Assembly (NCBI GenBank): GCA_011800805.1
Contig: MPNW01000119.1
Coordinates: 36,975-100,974 of the forward strand
Length of the DNA stretch: 64,000 nucleotides
Origin: Hirudo medicinalis
Taxonomy: Eukaryota > Annelida > Clitellata > Hirudinida > Hirudinidae
Direction: 5' to 3'
Part shown: positions 1 through 18,595 of the stretch, in pieces
Layout of the letters: each line of letters starts with the position of its first letter
Numbering within the stretch: position 1 is the stretch's first letter
The notes under the pieces: model-generated
What the model was told of the DNA's origin: nothing
Databases searched by the model: none
Seen by the model: only the letters and a program-made list of their open reading frames with translations
Program-made: the position numbers and the translations under genes

Positions 1-270
1 GAAGCAATTCATTTTTTTTATAGCTAATAAATATCTTATTAATGATAATGGGAAGATGCATTTCTCACAATAATAATAATAATAATAGTAAGTGAAAGTT
101 GTTAATTGCCTTGAGTTTCATGCTCGATCAAGGATTACTAATGATAGGCAGAGATGATTTAAAGCTTGTTTCCTTGACGACAAGCACTCGAATCTTCAGC
201 ACTCGGTCGACACGAGAGCATCATCACCCACCTCATCGACCATGTCATCAGTCTCACCGGTCTCTCTGAT
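1..270 (+). repeat. Left arm of a ~270-bp inverted repeat
   Basis: Positions 1-270 are the reverse complement of about 1302-1577 with scattered mismatches. The arm starts with a GAAGCAATTC-type end, contains a (TAA)n run at 69-88 and ends near the GAGACCGG-like sequence at 255-266. The left end may extend beyond the window. It lies inside a ZnT5 intron. It looks like one copy of a dispersed element or one arm of a foldback element; no coding capacity seen. Confidence 0.85.
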
Positions 271-535
271 CACAAGGTGAGTGTTATGATGGTTATAGAC
301 TTTAGTGGTTGTAAATAAAAAATAATTGCAAGAATTGTGGTTGCTGTTGTTTTCAGTGGCAGCAAAAGCTTTGCCCAACTTTCCTTAAATTAACTGATGT
401 CCTCATCCTTGATTGTCAGTTTCAAAAATGACAATGCTTTAATTGAAACATTTGGAGGAGAGTGCATCTGCCCTAATTGACAACTACGGTTTTGTGTGGT
501 AATATTTTGAATTTCGATATATTGAAATTTTTCAG

Positions 536-6218
<5,683 letters not shown>

Positions 6219-7046
6219 AGCAGAAACTGTTGCTCCAAAAAGAACATAGACTAATACTATATATACTACTATAATGTATACTACATACTACTAATACCCT
6301 GCTAGGATTTACCCGTTCAAGGGGAAAGAAAGCTGTTTGGTTAAAGCCAAATTCAGTATAACTCTAGGACACTAATTAGTCATTCGTGAATTTCGAGACT
6401 GCCAATTTGTAAACGCTCAAAAAAATGTACTCAAGGTCCAAGTACAAGTACAATATGCTGTATTATCTGTAACATCATCAATGAATATTAGGTAAAGTGT
6501 ACTTCCCAGGCGAGGTGTGATAGAAGAAAATATGATATTAAAAAATCATCACAGGAGTCGTTTAAATGGCTCAAATGTATGCCAAGAAAACGTGTGATTT
6601 CTTCGCTCGGATGTCCTCACGTAACTGTTTTCGAGCGCTCTTTGCCATGTTTAGTCTGTAACGAATCTTTTCGTCGGATTTCAAGTTTCCGAAAACTTTG
6701 GAACTGCTCACGAGATAAGTTCTCGTTGTTTTAAATCATGATACGAATTGGGCGTTCATTTGAATACCTATGTCAAATTTAGTGCACTACTAGACTTACC
6801 TATATTTGAGTAAACATTTTACCAGGTGAAATAATATTAATAAATAATTACTCAAATTGTATCTATTGAAGGTAATTTAAAATGATGCAATTTGATACTT
6901 TTGGTTATAAATCAAATAAAACGATTGCGCATTATTTGAAATATTTTGTCAGTACTGTATGTGCGGCGATTGTTACATCACGTCACTGTTTACGACTTGC
7001 CTGCCTCACGTGTGATTATTTCTTTTGAGCATCTCCATCTATAATA
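6219..7046. other. ZnT5 3' UTR and ZnT5-RPIA spacer
   Basis: No gene seen. Candidate poly(A) signal AATAAA at 6915-6920. The last ~100 bp before 7047 must hold the RPIA promoter; no clear TATA box stands out in this AT-rich DNA. Confidence 0.5.
6915..6920 (+). terminator. Candidate poly(A) signal of ZnT5
   Basis: AATAAA about 700 bp after the proposed stop. Such hexamers are common by chance in this AT-rich sequence. Confidence 0.35.
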
Positions 7047-8770
7047 ATGGTGTTAGGAGGTCAAAATCTTCTGGAAAAAGCTAAAGAAGTTGCTGCTTAT
7101 GCTGCAGTCGACGAATTTGTTAAGGTTTTATCTAATTGTTCATCTTGACCTATTTAATAAATTGCTTTTTGGATTTTAATAACCTCAAAAACTTTATAAA
7201 TCTTGCATAATTGCAAGTTTGATCATAATTATATTTATATAATTTTATTTCATCAGGACGGACAAGTTGTGGGCATTGGTAGTGGCTCAACTATCGAATA
7301 TGCCATCAAGAGATTAGGTAAGGATGTTTGTGCTACTTTGTGGCGTGATTTAACGACAAGTTATTGTTTTCGTTTTAGGTGAAAAGGTGCTATCAGAAAA
7401 CTTAAAAATTATATGCATCCCTTCATCTTATCAGGTAATAACTACATCCAATTTTGATGACCAAGCCCATCTCTTGAAGCTTTTTAAAACTTTTCTGTAG
7501 GCTCAAAGGATTCTTCAGTCATCCAAGTCTTTAGTCATTGGCAGTTTGGATTGTTATCCAAATGTTAGATTCTAAAAGTAATATCATTTGAGAATGGGAT
7601 GAACTTCACCTTAATTGGCAACAGCTTGTTTAGTAAAAATTTAGTTTGCCTAGTGTTTTTCTTTTGTGTCCAGTAGTGATGAATATTAGTTTCATTGTTC
7701 TATGAAGTTTGATTAGAACATAAGGAGAACAATTTAATTTAAAGTTAATGATAATAGGTTGATGTGGCCATTGATGGAGCAGATGAGGTGGATTCCGATA
7801 TGAGATTGATCAAAGGTGGAGGAGGATGTCTGACTCAGGAGAAGATTGTCATTTCCTGTGCTAAGAAAGTGATCATTGTAGCTGACTACAGGTACTTTGA
7901 GGAATCACTTCTAAGTTAAGAGTAAGCAGTCATATTGCAAAAGATATAATCTCTTCTGTATATTGCCTCACTTATTTACCAAATTATTTCAGTGCAAGTA
8001 TTGGCTTTTTGTTTTTCAAGACGATGACAAATTCTATTTATAAAATAAGATAAAAAAAGGATCTTTTCAATCAAATATCTGAATGAGAACATTCCCTTAA
8101 TCAGAAAAGATGTCAAGAAGTTTGGAGAATCCTTCAAATTTGTACCACTTGAAGTCATTCCCATGGCTCAAAGACCAATTTGTGAAAGAATTGAACTTCA
8201 TTTTGGGGGAAAGTGTTTCCTCAGAGAAGCAAAGCAGAAGGCTGTAAGTTAATAATAAATATCAATTAATATTAATCTTCTTAACATAACACACAACATG
8301 GATTCATCAGTTGATAATTTGATGACATTCAGGGTCCTGTTGTTACTGATAATGGTAACTTTTTAATTGACTGGCACTTTGACAAGGATAGGCATTACAA
8401 CTGGGAAGAAGTGAATGTTAAAATCTCATTGATGGCAGGTACTCTCAAATGCTCCCATTGCTGGTGTCTAATTTTTAAAATCTACATCTATTTGTTTTGT
8501 CATAAATTGCCATCACATTTGCACCAACACCTTAGCAATAAAAAGCAAATTAATTAATAATTTTGGCACTTTGACGTCTTAGAGTGTTAAAAAGTACTGT
8601 GACCATCAAAGTAAACTGCAATAATCTGGTCACCAGTTTTATAATGTTGGCTTTATTTTAATCTTGCAGGAGTTGTTGAAACGGGTCTATTCCTCGGCAT
8701 GGCCCATAAAGCATTCTTTGGAATGACTGATGGTACAGTGACATCCAGAGAAATTCCTGCCTCTTCTTAA
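7047..8770 (+). CDS. RPIA: Ribose-5-phosphate isomerase A
   Basis: Interconverts ribulose-5-phosphate and ribose-5-phosphate in the non-oxidative pentose phosphate pathway; cytosolic. Eight exons: 7047-7124, 7257-7317, 7379-7434, 7501-7563, 7758-7891, 8105-8243, 8333-8438, 8670-8770, giving 245 residues, normal for an RpiA without a long N-terminal extension. Family landmarks in order: the phosphate-binding GIGSGST (residues 32-38), the catalytic AIDGADEVD (90-98), LIKGGGG (103-109), then VTDNGNF and the C-terminal GVVETGLF region. The start is the first ATG of an open exon and gives a family-like N-terminus ([24 protein letters not shown]). The stop is TAA 8768-8770. All splice phases agree. 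The 3' end converges on ICT1. Confidence 0.95.
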
Positions 8771-9311
8771 AGTCTTCCATACGGACCAACAGAGCACATT
8801 TCCAATACTGTTTATTCTGACTTCAGCTGATTCTCACATGTTCAACACTGATGGTTTTGAGATAGATGTTTATGTATGACTTTTTACATTCTCTCCAAAA
8901 TGTTTTTCCTCAAAACCCATAAAAAATTGAGCATGAGTAGTGTAGAGCCTTGACAAAGTACCAACATTTATCACAGCCATAAGGAACCTTCATAGTAATT
9001 AATTTGAGCAGTCGTCTATTTCTAAAGCAAGTGAATCTCTATTTATACCGAGTTAATAGGCTCACCAAAAATAACTAGTCTCAGGAATATGCTGTTTTGA
9101 AATCCATGCAGTGGTTGCATGGCCTAGTTTTTAAGAACTGCCCTCAGTGGTTAATCAATCACCCAAAAACACCAATGTGGGCACAATGCTAGATTAATTG
9201 GACATACAGAATGTCAAATCTAACATATCTAAACCTCCACTGGCACTAAGTTCTTGTCCCAAGGTTATAATGATGTAAATTATTTATTTAAAATAGTTCA
9301 AGTTTGGCTGC
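8771..9311. other. RPIA / ICT1 convergent 3' region
   Basis: The 540 bp between the stops of two convergent genes should be 3' UTR of both. No ORF, repeat or RNA gene recognised. Confidence 0.5.
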
Positions 9312-10388
9312 TTAAATGCCATGAACGTCTGGGGTTGCCCTGGCTCTTTTCACTAGTGATTGCCTCCTTTTGTCCACCAAAATGCTCGATCTAGCTTTTT
9401 CCTTCCTAATAAACAAAAATGAATTGATCAAAGCCATAGCTAGACACCAATACATAAACATTCATTACAGCATAATAGATGAAAAAACTTTTAAAAGTTA
9501 AAGATATACCTTGCAGTCATGATTTCAATTTCTTCTTGTGTTGGTACATAATCATTTTTGTTGCAAGAAAACAATGAGCTGCGAATCTTATCAATGCAAT
9601 CTGCCTGGTTTAGCATTTGTTTCCTCGTCTTTTCGGAGGTCACAATGAAATACCCATTTTTGTTAATTCGACCTGCCTCCTAAAATATCTTTAATGATTA
9701 AGTCATGATTATTTAATCAAAACAAATGATAATTGTTTAACCTTCATAAGGAAAGCAGCTTTTACATTATCTGGTATCCAATTGGCACTTGGAACATGGA
9801 ACCTTATTTCAACCTTGGTGTTTACTAAATCAATATTGAAATTAGATTATTTTTCCCCACATTTCAATCCTGCAAACACAATTGACAATTCTAACCTTTG
9901 TTAACATTCTGGCCACCAGGTCCTGAGCTGCGGCAGTAGGAAACGTCTAGCCCCTCTGAAATTAATCATAAGTTTTACGTAATCCTCATTCTCTGCTCAA
10001 ACAAAATGGAACAACGTACCAAGAGGAATATATCCAGAAAATTGTCCGGGATTTGAGGCAACTTTCTGGATAGGCAAAATGATAATTCTCCATTTACAGT
10101 TAAGTTTATAATCACAGTACTTTTATTCACAGAGTATATTTCCTATTGCTAAACATGTCGCTATGAATATTAAATTGTGTAAGCAAAATGTAACACACGC
10201 ACTTGATTAATGATAGACTCCGCATTAAAGCTGTTTTTTGAATTCGGATATAAATTTTCCAGACTATATAAGCTCTTGTAATTTCGAAGTTGAATTGGCT
10301 TACAAACACCTCCCAGAAATAATCTACTCGAAATTTTCAATAGATTGCTGTTCATTTTTATTGAACGGAGCCCACGCAACGACCACAA
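9312..10388 (-). CDS. MRPL58: Mitochondrial peptidyl-tRNA hydrolase ICT1 (mL62)
   Basis: Class I release-factor-like hydrolase that rescues stalled mitoribosomes and is also a large-subunit protein. Minus-strand exons, 5' to 3': 10203-10388, 10020-10065, 9896-9955, 9742-9824, 9510-9679, 9312-9405; 212 residues against 206 in human. The catalytic GGQ (residues 91-93) lies in YCRSSGPGGQNVNK, the family signature, and is followed by the EVRFHVPSANW strand and the basic C-terminal tail (KEKARSSILVDKRRQSLVKR) that threads into the empty mRNA channel in homologues. The N-terminal ~60 residues are Arg/Ser/Leu-rich, consistent with a mitochondrial presequence. The start is the first in-frame ATG; a second Met at residue 12 is an alternative. 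Confidence 0.94.
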
Positions 10389-11092
10389 GGAGAGTTTAAC
10401 AAAACAACTGCGATTAAAAGTTATTTAAAAATTACATATTGTTATATTCAAATGCAACATTAAATGTGGAAATATTTATTTGTCATGCAATTACGCATTT
10501 GTAAAAATTAAGTATAATTAAAATAATTTGTTATAAAATTAATTGGGATTTGCATTGACATTTTTTCGTCACTCTCCTAACGAGTACTTGCTTCTTTTAT
10601 TGTCCCTATTCTTCAGCCAATTTTTTTTTGAGTACCTTGTACCTTTGAATCCAATACAAATATATATACCATATTATTACATTTAAAGGGTAACCTCGCA
10701 AACGCCTCGGGGAAAGCTGTAGATGCCCTTAAACCCGACTGCTAAAAAGCATGCAACAGCAAAAGCTCTCCACCCCTCAAAAACGAATGAAATGTCGTCC
10801 ACAGCGCCTAGTGGCTTTTTTGGTAGTTGGCTACCGGTGTTGGGCATTATCCACCGAATAGAAAGCGCCCGTTATGTGCTAAAAAAAAAGTATGCAGGAG
10901 AAAATTAGAAAAAAATGAAATTACATCGATACTGGTCTTTTTAATCAAATTTGTTTTCATGCTTAAATCCGAAGCTCCTGCTAAACAAAGTTTCAATTTC
11001 AAGGGAATGACATTTAAATCACTGAGATTGAATAGTGGAGCCACTAAGCCTAAAATGGCCAAAATTGGCACGGATTTTACTTTGAATTTGCA
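10389..11092. other. Spacer between ICT1 5' end and COG7 3' end
   Basis: AT-rich with no convincing gene. About 10627-10670 resembles the 3' tail of the reverse-oriented SINE copies at 2755 and 63405 (TTTTTTTGAGTACCTTG). Short ORFs at 10.7-11.1 kb have no family features and lie over COG7 3' UTR. Confidence 0.4.
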
Positions 11093-14000
11093 CTACTTTT
11101 TAAGAAATCCCCTCATGTAAGCAATAGCAGTGGAGAGACGCTGAGGACATTCTTCAGCAACTTCATGATAATCTTCTTCTTTGGCCTCCAATAAGCTGCA
11201 GATGTCTTTAATAGATTCAGTGGGCTTCAGACCCAGGTCATCCAGGACATTCGTTATGTAACCTATGTCATAAATAATAACAAACTTATAATAGTTAAAT
11301 AATAATGATGTTAGTGAGTCTGAAAAATTATAAAGTGATCGCAACCAACCAATGTCTATCAAAAGTTGTTTTGTTGAAGTAGGAGTGAGTTCTTTAATAA
11401 GGAGGATTTGTTCACAGTAGTTGTGCAGAGAGCCACGGGCCAATGATTCCAGCCACATTTCAGCCATATGTTCTGGAAGTTCCCCTGTCAAAATATCATG
11501 GAGTTAATTCAATAGACTTGTCAGATATTTGTGCAATCTTTGATTGCATATTTTCCCATTCAAAATCATGACCAAATCAAATATTAGCTAGTTTAGAAGA
11601 TGGCTTTTATTTAATCAATCAAAAGAAAGAAAAATTAAAAAAATCTGAAATTATGCTCTTTGACTGTATTTAAAATGAACAACATAATAAATGAAACCTG
11701 AGCTGGTGGTGAAAGGCAGATGGCCAAACTTGAGAGCAACTTGCATGGTTAGAATGTTCTCTCCTGTAAATGGCTCCAGTTGTTGTGGAAGGGTCATTAA
11801 ATACTGACCAACCTTAATTTAACAAATGACAAAAGGCTTTTTGTTGTATTTCATTCTCATTTTATTAATGAAATACTTTTACAACAAAATCTTACAATTA
11901 TTAATAATAACAATAAATTATCCAAATGCATGTTGAGCAAGTTAGCTCAGAGGGTAGCATTCCTGCATGCAGAGGACAAGGCAAAAGTTATGCTATGTTC
12001 GAAACCAGCTTGCATTGCCACAAGTGTCCCTGAATGAAGGAGTGCTGTGTAAATGCCGTTTATTAAATGGTTAGCAAAAATGCCTATGACACTAAGCTTA
12101 AGGTGCTATATAAATGAACTACAATGGCTCACATTTGTAATGTATTCCTGGGGGACCAAGCTAAAATTTGGGAGGTTTGATGTGAGAGCATTTCCAACAT
12201 TTTCCGATTTCCAAACCTTAATATTAAATATGTGGCAAATTCAAATAATTTTTATGCTAAGTATAAATAAATGTTCATCTGTTGCTCTTAAACGTACAAT
12301 TAAAATAAAATTACAAAGACTGACCTGTAAATTGGGAACTATTTGGAGGTAATGCTTCAACGGATTGAACACGATGTCAAAAGAGTATTTGTGGATGAGT
12401 GCACACAAATCACAAGCCTCTTGTTTCACCGGATCAAGAATGCTGATAATGTCCCCTAAATTCAACAGAAAAGCCTTTATAAATAATTCATCACTACATT
12501 TTTTTTAACAACTTTGCTAAATCAGTTTTCATGTCCTGAATTTGCAGACAACAGCAATGAGATTTGAATCTAAGACTTCAGCATATCTCATTATAATTGA
12601 AGAATAACCAGTTAGAATTAAAACCTGCTTCCAAAGCAGTGACAAGATCCTCCAGTTCCTTTTGCTCTTCATTACCATCCAAAAAATATGATGCACTGTC
12701 CAGATAGGCCAATCTCTTGGATTCAAAACTGAAGGTAAATTTTCAAAATATTTCAAGATGGCTTGTGAAATAATGTTGAAAAAGTCAACAACCTATTTGA
12801 GCCTTCATCTGAGGATTTGGAAGTCAAATGTTTTGAGAAGGAGTTGATTATGTGTGAGATCAGACATTGGTCCAACTCATCAAGATGGAGAATTAAATCT
12901 CCTAAGAGTTCAAATATTGATTGTAGTCAAACAACATCAACAACAATAATAATAATAATATTAGTAGTATTGATCTCACCACACATTTGAACAACTCTCA
13001 AGGAATTCTGATAATGAGGCCATTCATCACTGTCCAATGAAATTGGGTCAGCTGCACATTTTTCAAAAATATTTGTCACCACCCTCCTTACTTCTTTCAG
13101 ATAGGCTTTTATGTAATCCTTTTGAATAATTTAGTAGTATTTGACTCATTGCCATTCATGAATACATGCATAAGGAAAATTGCAAACCTTTAAAACTTCA
13201 ATATATGGAATGAATGAAGCTCCATTGGTGAGCTGGACACATCTCTTTAGTGACTGTTCCATAATATTAATTATAAATGCATTTCATTTAAAAAAAAGCT
13301 GTCGACTTAATAATTTAAACATGATAGAAAATATGTTAGTAATAACTGCTATTCCAACTCCATTTAGAATTCATAAATCATTCCAAAGTCTCTAAAAATT
13401 GTGCTATTTTGTCTCTTGCCACCAATTTTGTTGACAAAAAACTTCACTCATTCTTTACTTTTCTTTTATCATTCCAATTTTGTTTGAGCATCCAATCACC
13501 CATCTCATTTGTTACACACTGTTCACAAAAGATCATTGCATATCCTTTTTATCTCTAACCCTCATCATCAACATGGCCCTTTTTTATAAACAACAAAATT
13601 CTTAATATTTTGCAATCAAATACATTTCAAAAAGACTTGTTTATCCATAAATATTCTTACAATATCTGCATATTTGTTGGTTATTTGAAACACATTCCTA
13701 CAAATTGCATAATGTGAATTACTTTCATTCTGACCAGGTGCAGACGACTTTAAAACATTTTCTATCCATTGTTATGCCCCTTGGATTTTCTCCAATAATC
13801 AGACACAAACAAAATCATGTATCTCATCTTCTTCTACATTTAGACACATTTAGTTTGTATAAATTGTACTTACTCCATGTTGCACAATGACAATCACCAA
13901 GTCACCGGACAGCACAATCACAATCACCATGTCGATTACCATCTCTTTTTTTAACCAATGTTGTTTTTTAATTGTAACTCAAGAATATCCTGTTAATGTT

Positions 14001-15019
14001 GTTTAATTCAGCAAACATTCTGTGCAGATAACCTAATTAGTGGAACTACGTTTCCTTCAGACAAATTTTGAGCATCATCAGCGCTTTTTTAAAAACTTGA
14101 ATTTTTGTGTATGTCACCTGATAGATGATCACTAGAAATAAGTGAATGAAGTAAAATGAAAATCACAATTCAGGAGAGAATTTTGTAAAACCTCGGAAGC
14201 TGCACGGAATATAGAGGAAACTGACTTTTCCAAAAGAGTTGTCGATTCCATAAATTCTATGTGATCCTGCAAGGTAATCAGGAAATCATTTCACCAAAAT
14301 GTCTTTACAACAACAGGTATCTACTAAAATCGAGCGCACCGTGAAGTAAACAATTAATTAGTTGAATCATAGCAATTACATACTATGTCTTACAACCATC
14401 CTATTACTATATTTCATACCAGCATAAACAATAAATTAAATATTTAGTGCATAAAGGTATATGGTGTGTCATTATCCAAGATCAATGTGTATTCTTGAAA
14501 CAATGATAAAATAACAAGACAAAAATTAACCAGCTTGACTCTGTCAAGAAATGCTTGAAGTGAAACTTGTTCCTGCTTCGGGAACTTATTGATGAAAGGT
14601 TTGTAAGGGGAATACACGGCAATCAAAAGCTGCTTCAGATTCGTGCTTTTGCACAAAGCTTTTAAAAATACAACAACTTAGTAAATATTTACATTCAGAA
14701 TAATCAATAAAAATACTATCTGATGTACAAGCTAATATGTTATCAGTTCAATTGAAATAATCCATGTACTTTAGGTTAAGAAACAGACTTTATACAAAAC
14801 CAACCCAGATGAACTGACATAGTCTTGTCGAGGAATGCTACAAAGTCATCTGTTTTCTGTAGATTTATTTAGAAGTGCAGTCAACCCATGCATGGTATGC
14901 ATACAATAAGTAACACAATAAAACTGTTGAAGTAATGATTTTGAACACAACATAATCATGCACCACAATTTGATTGGTCTGTGCTGATTTATAATAATAA
15001 TAATAATAACATAATTATT

Positions 15020-15070
<51 letters not shown>

Positions 15071-18000
15071 CTGTAACAATAATAATCTCCAAGTGCCCAT
15101 TTTAAGACCTCACATACTTTTGTGATTGATACCAAAACTTAAATCTAATTTGTAGGTAACATCATTTGAGTGCATTGGGATTGTGATTATATGTGATCTT
15201 TTGCAAGAATAAATTAGCATAACAAATTTTGATGTGACTAGGGTGGCATAGCCAATTAATAACGTTAAGGGCCGAAACTCCTAGCTATACCTCTGTATGA
15301 CTAAAATGCTTTCAAAAGAATTACTCAACTGTCTGAAATAAAAATAAATAATAAGAATGAAGATGAATGAAACCAACAGATTTGAATGAAATCAACATTT
15401 CAGCTGGATTTGATGAAGATTTGGCACAGGCATTGATGACTGAGTGCATTGAGGGACTGAGGTTATTGAGAGAATCAGAAACTAGGTCACAAACAATGGA
15501 AACTGGGTCAGGAAATACTTGCTCACACCATTTAACCTGTTAAAATAAATACAATTAAACCTTTTCTTTCAATAGAAATTTCAATATTATTTCCACAGAT
15601 AAAGTTTATTTTTGTTCATTTTTCATATAAAATTTTGTTTAATAGTCTAATAGTTTAATTAGATTATCTATATGAAACAACTAACATCAACCTGTCAATC
15701 ACAACCTTTCTCAATAGATTAAATTCAATGTATTGGATTTATACTTATTATAGTACATTATCTCATCACATATTACCATCTCACTGCTATCATAATTGTA
15801 ATCATGCCATGTTTAAACAATGCAAGGTGGAACCTGTGTTTGCCAGAACATCAGGAGGTGGTCATAGAAAGAATCCAGCATTTCTTTGACTCCTTCTTCA
15901 GTGTTGTGCGAATCTGATTGCAAATCTTTCCAAATATCCTGCAACTTGCTCTGTGAATTTGAATGGCCATTAAAAAATGTAGCAGCAACGATTGTGAATT
16001 TCAAACATACTTTGTGACACTTGTGGTAATATTTACATAGCTGAGGCAGACGCTCAATGTCGAGGAATATTTTGGCAAATTTCTGGGCTGATTCTGATTA
16101 TATTAAAATTAAATAAAAAACATTAAGACATCTGCTTGTGCAGCAAGTACCAACAAAAGGAGCATTCCTTAGTGCTTTCCTAATCATGGTTTGAATAATA
16201 AAAAATTCCTTAAACAATCGGTTGAATTAAAATAAAATAAATAAATTTTAATGTAATTAATTTTATTTAAAATTAGTTTATTACTTGTTAATTAATTTAA
16301 ATTAAGATTAAGATAATTCATTATTACCGACTTTAAATGTGATCTGATTAAGAACAAAATTCTGAAATAAGCACCCAAAGATTGAGATGAGAAGGCAGAA
16401 ACAATGCTTGTGCTAGAAGTTGCTTCCAGTCTGTTCTTCAACATCTCCAAGTACTGGCATCGATCGGCATAGTCGGGCACGTCGGTGAGAATGTGCTACA
16501 TTCGAGCAAGAGTCATTATAATGCGGACATTGACAATTAAATGAATGTTTAATACGAAATGTAATAATTAAATAAACATAAATTTAGTAGATGTGTATTA
16601 TCCTCAATTTCATAGCATATCATTACCAACCAAGCTTTGCTGCATCCCAACAATTTTCTTGGCAACCTACAAAACGTGTAAGACTTAAAACAAAAAGCCT
16701 TTCTAAAAATAATGAAATTAACAGTAATTGCAATTGGCCTAAAATCCAAATATTTACAATTTACTTGACAACTTACAGCATCGGTGTCCTGACTGTCAAA
16801 AACCTCTTCAACATCAGATGATAATGTTGTCCAGTTGTCGGCTTCCTGAAATTTATTTCAAATAACCATTTAATCATTACAGAAGAAGCTATGTAGGATT
16901 AAGAAAAGAAGTAAAGCAGCAAATGCATCGCATAATTATGAAAACACGACGAATCATCGACAATTTCGGATTAAACAGTCCAAACAACAACCTTGAAACA
17001 ATAAGTGATTAGGGTTCATATGAATTCTGCCCACCACTCAGCATTAATAGTTTCACTATTTCGTAGTTCATTTCATTTATTACTTCTCAACCAATGCTTA
17101 ATTTAATTTAGTGGCACCCATTATTTTACAGTGAATAAAAACAATTATAAACAAATGTTTAATTTAATTATAAAAACAATTACACATGTAGATTACCATC
17201 ACAAAAAAATAAATGCAAGAGCTTCATTTGTTTGTATTTTGACTCCATGCTTCATGCATTTTTGGCCTGCTTGTTACTCTGAGCAATAATATAAATAATA
17301 ATAAAATAAAAGAATTTGTCATAAGAGATAACCCTGAGGGCATCAGAGGCCAGTTTGATGCGACCTTTAACAACATCCAACTTAAGGAGAGATTGCATGG
17401 AATTTGCTGTTTCATGCTCCACCTAAAGAAATGTTTATCAGTTGTAATAAATGCAATTCATTTCATCACAACAATATTTGCCAACCTACCTTTTGTATGT
17501 CATATTTGACCATCTTCATTTGCTCATGCAGCATAGAAACTTCTTGTCCTAAAGCTTCCAATTCTTTGGTAGCTCTAAAAATCAAACAAATCTTTTTTAA
17601 GAAATATCACCTTAGGTAAAGCATTTAAAAAACAATAATAAAAATAATATAAAATAATAAATAATCATGTAAGCCTTAAATAATAATAATAATAATAATA
17701 ATAACAATAAAAAATCTATTAATTAAATTCAAAGTAATCCTTAATGCATACAATAATTAATAGGTGCTTTGTAATACTTTGTAAAACTGACCTGGGCAAG
17801 TTAGAAACAACTTGTTGACAATTATCTTCCAAAACATTGCTTACCTCCTGAAGAAAACAAAAATTAGATTCACAAATAATTCCCAATTTATTTTCAAAGT
17901 TGTTAGTAATATAATTCAAGGCGGGTTAGTTGAAATATCAATTACAATAGAGTCAAATCTAATGTAATGTGAAATTTGACTGAATGTAAGAGAATGAATG

Positions 18001-18595
18001 ATGGAAAAGCAAAGCAGGCATTGCTAAGTTTAGTTATTGTCATCAAACATTTGCAAGAAATATTTCTAAGAAGTGATAATTCATCACAAGCATGGAATAA
18101 AAAAATAAAAATAAAAGTAATTCTAAAATTTACCAATTTATACAACATTTAATTGAATATCATACAGAATTATACTGACCTGCATAAACATTTGCAACTT
18201 CATCACCAAATTGGTGGCATATTGCTGCAAGAGGGTTGAATCGAATTATCATATTGTAAATGTTATATTTGTTTTACCTCACTATTACTACAAAAAGGTA
18301 TTTCCAGTTTGCAATAAATCAATAAAATAAAAATCACCTTATTCAAAATTAAGTTATGGCAAAGAAAATTACCGTTTATTTTACTTTAAGGTTATTATTA
18401 CAATCCCATAAAATACTGGGAAAAAATTATTTGTACAAACTTCTAAGGTTCCTTCTTTATGAATTTTGAAGGCTGCATTAATCCAAGTTTTTGAGTCAAA
18501 ATCTTCATCGCTGAACTTTGAATAATCCTTTAAAAAAGAACGACATAACATACATTTCACATCAAAAACAAGTACTACAGTATTTAACTGACCAT
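11093..18595 (-). CDS. COG7: Conserved oligomeric Golgi complex subunit 7
   Basis: Subunit of lobe B of the COG vesicle-tethering complex, needed for retrograde intra-Golgi traffic. The 23-exon minus-strand model is 18593-18595, 18441-18527, 18180-18224, 17792-17847, 17490-17574, 17333-17422, 16777-16845, 16631-16666, 16375-16495, 16011-16093, 15834-15950, 15378-15536, 14805-14856, 14531-14658, 14192-14266, 13188-13253, 12980-13118, 12793-12901, 12625-12728, 12325-12455, 11698-11812, 11350-11484, 11093-11262. It totals 724 residues (human 770) with every phase consistent. Family segments seen in order: N-terminal DYSKFSDEDFD, coiled-coil (ATNLVMKLQMFMQ), VPDYADRCQYLEMLKNRLEA, VYSPYKPF, and a C-terminal LLIDIG...DDLGLKP. 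The start is the least certain part: either a 3-nt ATG exon at 18593-18595 followed by gtcagt, or an in-frame ATG at 18549-18551 without that splice. The end of the exon at 15378 is also a best guess. Confidence 0.94.
11935..12122 (+). repeat. tRNA-derived SINE copy (COG7 intron)
   Basis: Begins GCAAGTTAGCTCAGAGGG (A box) and has a TTCGAAACC B box near 12000. The body ends with GTGCTATATAAATGAAC. It sits antisense to COG7. Diverged from the 40912 copy mainly in the middle. Confidence 0.8.
12943..12962 (+). repeat. (AAT)n microsatellite
   Basis: Short trinucleotide run inside a COG7 intron. Confidence 0.8.
14989..15066 (+). repeat. (AAT/TAA)n microsatellite
   Basis: Long, nearly perfect ATA/TAA run in a COG7 intron. 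It produces a spurious Ile-rich ORF on the minus strand. Confidence 0.9.
17682..17702 (+). repeat. (AAT)n microsatellite
   Basis: Trinucleotide run inside a COG7 intron. Confidence 0.75.

Noticed and set aside
10723..11120. Overlapping ORFs on both strands at 10.7-11.1 kb
   Set aside because: No conserved motifs; the region is explained as spacer and COG7 3' UTR.
14846..15100. 84-codon ORF on the minus strand in COG7
   Set aside because: Poly-Ile encoded by the TAA microsatellite inside an intron.
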